Shown in pieces: positions 1 through 5,763 of a DNA stretch of 10,985 nucleotides. The first letter of the stretch is position 1; every line of letters starts with the position of its first letter. The notes under the pieces were generated by a model. The model made no database searches. It was not told the origin of the DNA and worked only from the letters and a program-made list of their open reading frames with translations. This stretch comes from an uncultured Chloroflexota bacterium (GTDB lineage: Bacteria; Chloroflexota; Dehalococcoidia; UBA2979), in contig CADEHD010000001.1 in NCBI GenBank assembly GCA_902827055.1, forward strand, positions 2,962 to 13,946, read 5' to 3'. The position numbers and the translations under genes are program-made.

Positions 1-164
1 CGCTGAACCCCCTCGACACCGCGATCGCGCGCGGCGACCTCGAGGTCGTGACGCTGCGACTCCTGCTCGGCGTGATCGGGGCGCTCGAGGACGCGCGTGC
101 AGGCGCCGCAGCGACCCGCGAGGAGCTGCTCGCGCTCATGTCTCCACCGGAGGGCGACCGATGA
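1..164 (+). CDS. C-terminal end of an unidentified small phage-cassette protein (partial)
   Basis: An open frame enters from the left edge (first full codon at position 3) and runs for 53 residues to a TGA at 162-164. The fragment starts LNPLDTAIARGDLEV and ends LALMSPPEGDR. It is rich in Leu, Ala, Glu and Arg and predicts as one or two amphipathic helices. The stop overlaps the next gene's start as ATGA, the same coupling seen throughout the cassette, and this is the main support for the frame being real. Its position just ahead of small genes and a terminase suggests a phage gene, but no domain is recognisable. Function unknown; the N-terminus and true length lie outside the window. Confidence 0.6.
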   Translation, partial: LNPLDTAIARGDLEVVTLRLLLGVIGALEDARAGAAATREELLALMSPPEGDR

Positions 165-496
165 GCGCCTCGGCCGCGCGACCGCGGGTGCCCGCGTTCT
201 ACGAGCGAGCGCTCGGTGGCGCCGAACACGCCGAGCTGCTGGAGGCGTTCCAGGAGGCCCACCGGGAGCGCGGCCTGGAGGGAGAGGCCGCGCTGCTCCG
301 GGCGCTCCTTCGCACCACCCTGCAGCGCCAGCCCGAGGACTGGGACCTGCTGCTCTCCGGCGTGCGCCTGCTGGTCAACGTGCTGCTGGCGCAACACCGG
401 TTGTCCGGGCAGCAGGCCGAGGACCTCGTCGGCTCCCTGGCTGGCGTCGTCGAGCGAGTCGAAGCCATGTTCGGAGGTTCCGATGCCGCAGCGTGA
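161..496 (+). CDS. Small helical protein of unknown function, phage packaging cassette
   Basis: 111 residues, ATG start preceded by GGAGGG (149-154) at 6-base spacing, and ATGA overlap with the gene before. The sequence predicts as all-helical. A short proline-containing N-terminus (residues 1-12) is followed by helices around 20-37, 40-56, 60-80 and 84-104, with a QRQPEDWDLLLSG turn in the middle. There are no cysteines, no signal peptide and no convincing transmembrane segment; the hydrophobic stretch at 63-77 is interrupted by polar residues. Its place shortly before the terminase large subunit is where many phages keep the small terminase subunit, so that role is possible. I see no clear helix-turn-helix motif to prove it. 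Function unassigned. Confidence 0.75.
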   Translation: MSASAARPRVPAFYERALGGAEHAELLEAFQEAHRERGLEGEAALLRALLRTTLQRQPEDWDLLLSGVRLLVNVLLAQHRLSGQQAEDLVGSLAGVVERVEAMFGGSDAAA

Positions 497-716
497 CGAC
501 TCGGCGGCGCGGCGCCGCGCCATCAACGAGCGGCTGGCGACCGTGATGCGGCGCGCGTTCGGCCGTCGCCAGCCGCTGCCGATGGACGCGACCGCCGACG
601 TGCGCCTGCGCCACCTGGAGGCGGACGTCGCCGAGGTGCGCTCGCGCGTCAACGCCCTCTTCTTCGCCGCGCTCAGTTCGCTGGCGCTCGAGCTCCTGGG
701 GCGGGTGACGCAGTGA
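483..716 (+). CDS. Small coiled-coil protein with C-terminal hydrophobic helix
   Basis: 77 residues. The ATG at 483 is chosen because GGAGG (473-477) sits 5 bases upstream; the frame is open further upstream but that part lies over the preceding gene. The gene overlaps its neighbour by 14 bases and the terminase start by GTGA. Residues 1-30 are very basic (many Arg). Residues 38-57 form a heptad-like helix (RLRHLEADVAEVRSRV). Residues 58-73 are a hydrophobic helix (ALFFAALSSLALELL) that could be a short membrane anchor. A basic N-terminus, a coiled coil and a terminal hydrophobic helix recall the XhlA-type phage membrane proteins, but the resemblance is only architectural. A small packaging accessory protein is an equally good guess. 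Confidence 0.65.
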   Translation: MPQRDDSAARRRAINERLATVMRRAFGRRQPLPMDATADVRLRHLEADVAEVRSRVNALFFAALSSLALELLGRVTQ

Positions 717-2110
717 CCTCGATGCCCGGTGCCACCTCCGTCAGTCCGGCGCTGCCCACGCTGCGCCCGTACCAGGTCGAGATCGCGAGGGCGTTGCTGC
801 GCCTCGTGTTCCGTCGCGAGGGCGGGTCGATCTCCGTGGAGATCGCGCGCCAGGGCGGAAAGAACGAGCTCTCGGCGCAGGTGGGCCTGCTGACGCTCCT
901 CACGCACGCCGCGCGCGGCGGCTCGGCGATCAAGTGCGCCCCCACCTACACGCAGGCGGCGATCTCTCGAGAGCGCCTCGCGCGGCGCGCGCGTGAGGCC
1001 GGGCTTGGCGCGCTCGTGCGCAGCGAAGGAGGCGCGCTCCGCTGCGGCCACGCGAGCGCGCGCGTGCTCTCCGCGGAGCCGAACGCGAACGTCGTGGGCC
1101 ACACCGCCGACGTGCTCCTGGAGGTGGACGAGGCGCAGGACGTGCGACCGGAGAAGTTCGACCGTGACTTCCGTCCGATGGCCGCCTCCACTGACGCGCC
1201 CGTGGCCTTCTACGGGACCCCGTGGGGCGCCGATTCATTGCTCGAGCAGGCCAAGGCCAGCCATCGAGCCGCGGAGCGGGCGGGCGGGCCCCGTCGTCAC
1301 TTCCGCTTCGACTGGGAGCAGGTCGCGCGCTGCGTGCCCGCGTACCGGGCGTACGTCGAGCGCGAGCGCGCTCGCCTCGGGGAGCAGCACCCGCTGTTTC
1401 GCACCCAGTACCTGCTCGAAGTCGTCCACGCCGCCGATCGCCTCCTCGACGCCGCGACGCTGGCCCAGCTCGAGGGGCGGCACGCCCGTCTGCGCGGGGC
1501 CGTCCCGGGAGAGCGATACGTGGCCGGCCTCGACCTGGCGGGGCCCGATCGGAACGGCGTACAGCGCGACCGCGACTGGACGGTGCTCACCATCGCGCGC
1601 GTCGCGCCTCGTGCCGGTGGTCCCGCGCTCGAGGTGGTCGAGCTCCAGGCCTGGCAGGGCGAACCGACCGAGAGCCTGATCGACGTGCTGGCCGACCGTT
1701 TGCGTAGCGTCTGGCGCGTGCGCCGCGTTGCAGTCGACGCCACCGGGCTCGGTGGGCCTATCGCCGACCTGCTCGCGGCGCGGCTTGCTCGAGGCGTCGT
1801 CGAGCCGGTCGTGTTCACCGCCGAGCGGAAGTCACGCCTCGGGTTCGGGCTGCTCGCCGCGGCGCACTCCGGGCGGCTCCGCCTGTTCGACGGCGACGGG
1901 TCGGCGGAGTGGATCGAGTGCCGCCGACAGCTGCGGATGGCGCGCGCCGCGTACCGCGAGGGCCGCACGCTCCAGTTCGACGTCGACCCCGCGGACGGAC
2001 ATGACGACTACGTGCTGAGTCTCGCGCTGTGCGTTGCCGCAGCGCGTCGGGAGAGCGGATCGCGAACGGCTCAGGGCCGGTTGGTGCAGACGGAGGAGGT
2101 GCCTGCTTGA
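713..2110 (+). CDS. terL: Phage terminase large subunit (packaging ATPase and nuclease)
   Basis: 465 residues. This is the motor that drives DNA into phage procapsids and cuts the concatemer. The N-terminal ATPase has an adenine-side RPYQVEIARAL (18-28), a Walker A-like ARQGGKNE (45-52), Walker B VLLEVDEAQ (134-142, acidic D139-E140) and the coupling motif YGTPWG (167-172). The C-terminal RNase H-like nuclease begins at AGLDLAGPD (271-279; D274) and continues through D288, VDATGLGG (341-348; D342) and GHDDYVLSLAL (429-439; D431/D432), giving the usual set of metal-binding acids. Both domains look intact. The P-loop departs from GxxxxGK(S/T), having Asn after Lys. The start is GTG at 713, overlapping the previous stop (GTGA); an ATG three codons in (722) is the alternative. 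It is followed by a TTGA overlap with the next gene. Confidence 0.92.
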   Translation: MTSMPGATSVSPALPTLRPYQVEIARALLRLVFRREGGSISVEIARQGGKNELSAQVGLLTLLTHAARGGSAIKCAPTYTQAAISRERLARRAREAGLGALVRSEGGALRCGHASARVLSAEPNANVVGHTADVLLEVDEAQDVRPEKFDRDFRPMAASTDAPVAFYGTPWGADSLLEQAKASHRAAERAGGPRRHFRFDWEQVARCVPAYRAYVERERARLGEQHPLFRTQYLLEVVHAADRLLDAATLAQLEGRHARLRGAVPGERYVAGLDLAGPDRNGVQRDRDWTVLTIARVAPRAGGPALEVVELQAWQGEPTESLIDVLADRLRSVWRVRRVAVDATGLGGPIADLLAARLARGVVEPVVFTAERKSRLGFGLLAAAHSGRLRLFDGDGSAEWIECRRQLRMARAAYREGRTLQFDVDPADGHDDYVLSLALCVAAARRESGSRTAQGRLVQTEEVPA

Positions 2111-2445
2111 CCACCATGATCGAACTGACCGAGTTCCGCGTGGGACGAGGTGACGGCTCGCGGCGACCGCGCGAGGACGCGCTGCCGGAGCACCTGGACT
2201 ACCGCGACGACGGCTGCACGGTGTTTCCGTCGTGCCTCAGTTGCCCGCTGCCGCGGTGCCGGTACGACGTCCCCGGAGGCGCGCGGGCGATGCTGAACGT
2301 GACACGGGACGCCGAGATCCGGCGGATGCGTGAGGAGGGCGACCTGCCCGTGGATGAAATCGCGAGCCGCTTCCGCGTGTCGCGCCGCACTGTGTTCCGC
2401 GTGCTCACGCCGAAGCGCGTGGAGAGCGTGGGAGGTGCGGCATGA
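2107..2445 (+). CDS. Four-cysteine, helix-turn-helix protein between terminase and portal
   Basis: 112 residues if it starts at TTG 2107, which overlaps the terminase stop (TTGA) and lies 6 bases after a strong GGAGGAGGT (2092-2100). ATG 2116 would give 109 residues but with 15-base spacing. Residues 37-51 hold four cysteines in the pattern C-x5-C-x2-C-x4-C (C37, C43, C46, C51), followed by RYDVPGG. This is probably a small metal-binding knuckle. After a linker helix (64-77), residues 79-100 read as a resolvase/Hin-like helix-turn-helix: DLPVDEIASRFRVSRRTVFRVL. A sequence-specific DNA-binding role is likely: a transcription regulator, or a packaging-site recognition protein acting with the terminase. 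I cannot decide between these. It ends in an ATGA overlap with the portal gene. Confidence 0.82.
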   Translation: MTTMIELTEFRVGRGDGSRRPREDALPEHLDYRDDGCTVFPSCLSCPLPRCRYDVPGGARAMLNVTRDAEIRRMREEGDLPVDEIASRFRVSRRTVFRVLTPKRVESVGGAA

Positions 2446-3719
2446 CCTCGAACCCGGCCGTGACCGACCTCGGCGCCAGTCGCGAGGCCCGCGGCATTCC
2501 CGGGCAGGATGGGGGCACGTCGTCGATTCCGCGCGCGATCGAGGGCCGCGACCTCGAGCGGTTCCGCCGCTACCGCGAGTACCTCGAGTACTACGACGGG
2601 CGGCGCGGTGCGCCGGCGACGGGCCGCCGCGAGCGGGCACTCTCCTTCAACTACGCGCGGACGATCGTGGAGAAAAGCGCGTCGTACCTCGTCTCCGCCC
2701 ATCGTCCGGTCGTGCTGCCCGAGGATGACAGCGCGGAGGCGGCCGCCCGCGCCCGTGCTGCCGAGCAGGCACTCCTGCGCGTGTGGGACGACAACGACGT
2801 AGCACACCTCGATATGGAGACCGAGATCGACACCGCCGTGCTCGGCGACGGCGCGTTCAAGGTCGTCTGGGACGACGCCGAGCGACGCGTCGTCGTCAGC
2901 GCCCCCGATGTGCAGGGCCTGCACGCGTGGTGGATCGGCGACGACGTGCGTCGAGTCTGGCGCATCGCGTCTCGCTACGAGCTGAGCGCCGACGAGTACG
3001 AATCGCGGTATCGGGAGACGCTGCGCGCTCGCTTCGGCCGGCGCCCCGCAACGGTCGACATGATCGAGGCGTGGACCGCGGATCGATTCGAACTCTGGGT
3101 CCAGGGTGAGCTGCGCGAGGCTCGGCCCAACCCGTACGGCATGTTGCCGTACGTCATCTACCCCAACGTGCCGAGGCCCAAGCAGCTGTGGGGCCTGTCC
3201 GACATCGAACCCCTCCGCGAGTCGCTCGCGGAGCTCAACCGGGCGCTCACCCAGCTGAGTCGCATCCTGGAGCTGTCCGGGAACCCGATCGCGGTGCTGG
3301 AGAACGTCGAGGAGGCGCGCGACATCGCGGTGCAGCCTGGTGCGGTGTGGGAGGTCCCGGAGCAGGCCCGGGCCTACCTGCTGGACCTGCTGCAGGGCGG
3401 CGGCGTGCGCCTCCACGTCGAATACGTCGACCTGGTGTACCGGACCTTGCACGACCTCGCCGAGACACCCCGGGTTGCCTTCGGAGACAGCGGCGGAGAC
3501 CGCTCCGGCGTGGCGCTCCAGACCGAGCTCGACCCGTTGTTGCGCAAGATCCAGCGGAAGCGACTCGTGCGAACCGCCGCGTTCCGACAGCGCGACCGCC
3601 TCGTCCTGCGCGTGCTGGAGCACCACACCGGCCAGCGCTACGAGGGCGTGCGCACCGACATCGCCTGGGGCCCCGTCTTCCCGCGCGATCCCTCGCTCCT
3701 GGTCTGGGGCATGAGCTGA
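2442..3719 (+). CDS. Phage portal protein, SPP1 gp6-like, apparently short at its C-terminus
   Basis: 425 residues. Portal proteins form the dodecameric ring at the capsid vertex through which DNA enters and leaves. The ATG overlaps the previous stop (ATGA) and has GGGAGGT (2430-2436) 5 bases upstream. Family-like features are the N-terminal YREYLEYYDGRRG (44-56), LSFNYARTIVEKSASYL (67-83), the central NPYGMLPYVIYPN (230-242) with KQLWGLSDIEPL (247-258), the long helix LAELNRALTQLSRILELSGNP spanning 262-282, and TPRVAFGDSGGDRSGVAL (342-359). The protein stops at PVFPRDPSLLVWGMS, about where relatives normally go on for a further terminal helical segment (from memory of the family). The end therefore looks truncated, matching the absence of any head gene downstream. 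Assignment to a portal is good; the truncation is inference. Confidence 0.87.
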   Translation: MTSNPAVTDLGASREARGIPGQDGGTSSIPRAIEGRDLERFRRYREYLEYYDGRRGAPATGRRERALSFNYARTIVEKSASYLVSAHRPVVLPEDDSAEAAARARAAEQALLRVWDDNDVAHLDMETEIDTAVLGDGAFKVVWDDAERRVVVSAPDVQGLHAWWIGDDVRRVWRIASRYELSADEYESRYRETLRARFGRRPATVDMIEAWTADRFELWVQGELREARPNPYGMLPYVIYPNVPRPKQLWGLSDIEPLRESLAELNRALTQLSRILELSGNPIAVLENVEEARDIAVQPGAVWEVPEQARAYLLDLLQGGGVRLHVEYVDLVYRTLHDLAETPRVAFGDSGGDRSGVALQTELDPLLRKIQRKRLVRTAAFRQRDRLVLRVLEHHTGQRYEGVRTDIAWGPVFPRDPSLLVWGMS

Positions 3720-3756
3720 TGGCACGAGCCTGATCGCCGCAGGCCGGCCTCAGCTC

Positions 3757-3804
3757 GCGGCCGTTGCGCGGCCGTTGCGCGGTCGCAGTACGCGGTCGCA
3801 GCGC
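3757..3804 (+). repeat. Two short adjacent tandem duplications in the gap after the portal gene
   Basis: GCGGCCGTTGC occurs twice back to back (3757-3767 and 3768-3778). GCGGTCGCAG then occurs twice at a 13-base period (3779-3788 and 3792-3801). The two units share GCGG(C/T)CG, so the tract is a degenerate tandem array. It lies between the end of the phage-derived block and the promoter of the transporter operon. The cause may be replication slippage, recombination at the island edge, or protein-binding sites. The repetition is directly visible; any role is not. Confidence 0.7.
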
Positions 3805-3833
3805 GTGACCTCGGCGAGGCGAGAACGCGAGGG

Positions 3834-3886
3834 CCGTGACCGTGACGTGCGCGTGAGGTTTGATATCATGCTTGTCTCGGTCACGG
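3834..3886 (+). promoter_or_regulatory. 9-bp inverted repeat flanking the transporter promoter (possible operator)
   Basis: CCGTGACCG (3834-3842) and its exact reverse complement CGGTCACGG (3878-3886) bracket the -35/-10 region of the ABC operon, with centres 44 bases apart (about four helical turns). Both arms continue into a GGGCC/GGCCC extension with one base of offset. Paired sites on the same face of the helix around a promoter suggest an operator for a dimeric or looping regulator. GC-rich DNA produces such matches by chance, so this remains a candidate. No regulator gene lies next to it. Confidence 0.4.
3842..3869 (+). promoter_or_regulatory. Extended -10 sigma-70-type promoter for the ABC exporter operon
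   Basis: TGATATCAT (3861-3869) contains an extended -10 (TG-n) and TATCAT, matching TATAAT at five of six positions. It stands out in otherwise GC-rich DNA. A plausible -35, GTGACG (3842-3847, four of six against TTGACA), lies 16 bases upstream. Transcription would begin near 3876, leaving a leader of about 40 bases before the ATG at 3919. Confidence 0.6.
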
Positions 3887-3918
3887 GCCCGCGCTTGCCC
3901 TCGTTAGTTGGCCGAGAG

Positions 3919-5763
3919 ATGAGCGCCATGGCCACCTACGCACCGACGGCACCCGCGTCCGGACACATGGCCGTGCACCTGCGGCTCATCGGGCGCGCGT
4001 GGCGCCATCGCTGGGGGTTGTTCCTCACCACCGTCGGCCTCATCGGCTCCACGGCGATGGTCGTCGTGACCCCCAAGCTCGTGGGCTGGGCCATCGATAC
4101 TGGTCTCGGCGTGAACCCCGAGACCGGCGCCGTGTCCGGCGACCCGCGCACGCTCCTGTGGGCGGGCGCGTTGCTGACCGCCGCGGCCCTCGCTCGAGGC
4201 GGCTTCGCGTACCTGCAGCAGTACATGGGCGAGAACGTCTCGCAGGCCGTGGCCTACGACTTCCGCAACGACATCTACGACCACCTGCAGCGGTTGTCGT
4301 ACGCGTACCACGATGACGCGCAGATCGGGCAGATCATGTCCCGCGCGACGCAGGACGTGGAGGGCGTGCGCTTCTTCGTCAGCATGGGCCTCATTCGCAT
4401 GGCCTACGTCGTAGTGCTGGTGGTCATCTCCGCGTGGCTGATGATCCAGACGAACGCACTCGTGGCCGCCGTCGGGCTGGCCTTCGTACCGATCGTCGCC
4501 GCGCAGGCGGCGTGGAACTCGCTGCGGCTGCGCCCGATCTGGCTCGAGGTGCAGGACCTGCAGGGCCAGCTCTCGACCATCCTCCAGGAGAACCTCACCG
4601 GGCAGCGCGTGGTCAAGGCCTTCGGGCGCGCAGACTTCGAGGAGCAGAAGTTCGACGCGCGGGCTCGCGAGCTCTTCGAGTCGTCCCTGATGACCAGTCG
4701 GATCCAGGCCTTCCAGGAACCGCTGATGATGTCGCTCTGGCTGCTCTCGCTGGCGCTCGTGTTCTGGGTCGGCGGCCTCGAGATCATCGCGGGGCGGATG
4801 ACCGTCGGCGACATGGCCGTGTTCCAGCTCTACCTCACGATGCTGCAGGTGCCCGTGCGCTCGGTCGGCTTCGTCGTCAATATCTTCGCGCGAGCGCAGT
4901 CCTCGGGAGAACGCATCTTCGAGATCCTCGACGCCGAGTCGGCCGTTCGGGAGCGGCCCGGCGCCGGCGCCCTCCGCGCCAGCGCGGGCGACGTCGTTTT
5001 CGAGGACGTCTCGTTCGGCTACGACGCCGTCTCCCCCGTCCTTCGCCACATCGACGTACACGCTCAGCCCGGCGAGATGGTGGCGCTCCTGGGGCCGACC
5101 GGCTCCGGGAAATCGACGGTGGTCAACCTCCTGCCGAGGTTCTACGACGTGACCTCCGGCGCGATCCGCATCGACGGGCAAGACATCCGCGATGTGACGC
5201 TCGATTCCCTGCGCTCCGCGATCGGCATCGTGCAGCAGGACGTGTTCCTGTTCGCGGCGACCATCGGCGAGAACATCGCCTACGGCCGCCCCGGCGCGAC
5301 CCAGGCGGACATCGAAGGCGCGGCACGGGCGGCGCGCATCCACGAGTTCATCATGGGCCTGCCCGATGGGTACGACACGTGGGTAGGCGAGCGCGGCGCG
5401 ACGCTCTCGGGCGGACAGCGCCAGCGCGTCGCGATCGCCCGCACGCTGCTGCTCGACCCCCGCGTGCTGGTCTTCGACGACTCCACGTCGTCCGTCGACA
5501 TGCGTACCGAGTTCGAGATCCAGGAGGCCCTGCAGAACCTCATGCGCGGGCGCACGACCTTCGTCATTGCGCAGCGACTGCGGACCGTGCAGCAGGCCGA
5601 CCAGATCCTCGTGATGCGCGACGGCGAGATCGTCGAGCGCGGACGGCACGCCGAGCTCCTCGAGGCCGGCGGCCACTACCGCGAGATCTACGACCTGGAA
5701 CTCCGTGACCAGGAGGAGGCGCGTGCCGCCATCCCCGAGGCCGCCGCGGCCGGGGACGCCTGA
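3919..5763 (+). CDS. ABC exporter half-transporter, subunit with the degenerate ATP site
   Basis: 614 residues from ATG 3919 (ATG 3928, three codons on, is nearly as good and is better spaced from a weak GAGAG). It is a type IV ABC exporter half: a transmembrane domain with about six helices (roughly 33-56, 78-100, 158-178, 180-200, 267-290, 297-320), then a nucleotide-binding domain from about 355. Visible motifs are Walker A GPTGSGKS (392-399), Q-loop Q440, signature LSGGQ (496-500), Walker B VLVFDD (516-521) and D-loop SSVD (524-527). Two catalytic positions are changed: the Walker B glutamate is Asp (D521) and the H-loop histidine is Gln (Q552 in IAQRLRTV). That pattern marks the degenerate-site subunit of a heterodimer such as TM287/288. 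The partner gene overlaps by one base (TGATG). Substrate unknown; multidrug or lipid export is typical of the family. Confidence 0.95.
   Translation: MSAMATYAPTAPASGHMAVHLRLIGRAWRHRWGLFLTTVGLIGSTAMVVVTPKLVGWAIDTGLGVNPETGAVSGDPRTLLWAGALLTAAALARGGFAYLQQYMGENVSQAVAYDFRNDIYDHLQRLSYAYHDDAQIGQIMSRATQDVEGVRFFVSMGLIRMAYVVVLVVISAWLMIQTNALVAAVGLAFVPIVAAQAAWNSLRLRPIWLEVQDLQGQLSTILQENLTGQRVVKAFGRADFEEQKFDARARELFESSLMTSRIQAFQEPLMMSLWLLSLALVFWVGGLEIIAGRMTVGDMAVFQLYLTMLQVPVRSVGFVVNIFARAQSSGERIFEILDAESAVRERPGAGALRASAGDVVFEDVSFGYDAVSPVLRHIDVHAQPGEMVALLGPTGSGKSTVVNLLPRFYDVTSGAIRIDGQDIRDVTLDSLRSAIGIVQQDVFLFAATIGENIAYGRPGATQADIEGAARAARIHEFIMGLPDGYDTWVGERGATLSGGQRQRVAIARTLLLDPRVLVFDDSTSSVDMRTEFEIQEALQNLMRGRTTFVIAQRLRTVQQADQILVMRDGEIVERGRHAELLEAGGHYREIYDLELRDQEEARAAIPEAAAAGDA

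Noticed and set aside
216..482. N-terminal extension of the 77-residue protein back to 216
   Set aside because: It lies entirely over the preceding gene and reads as Arg/Ser/Pro-rich shadow; GGAGG points to ATG 483.
2029..2106. Start of the HTH protein at ATG 2029
   Set aside because: It would overlap the terminase by 82 bases and lacks a ribosome site; TTG 2107 has a strong one and fits the overlap pattern.
1..3719. Reading the left block as a new defence or toxin-antitoxin system
   Set aside because: Terminase and portal motifs explain the core as a phage packaging cassette, and the small proteins show no toxin, nuclease or defence motif.
2199..3725. Long antisense open frame (508 codons) opposite the HTH and portal genes
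   Set aside because: High-GC DNA leaves the antisense frame open. The + strand encodes recognisable portal motifs, and the antisense product has no recognisable domain.
3720..3756. Terminator directly after the portal gene
   Set aside because: Only the short palindrome GGCCGGCC is present, with no usable loop and no T-tract.
3775..3918. Upstream extension of the first ABC subunit to TTG 3775 or ATG 3868
   Set aside because: The extension runs through the tandem repeats and the extended -10 promoter, is Arg-rich and non-conserved in look, and has no ribosome site. ATG 3919 or 3928 fits better.
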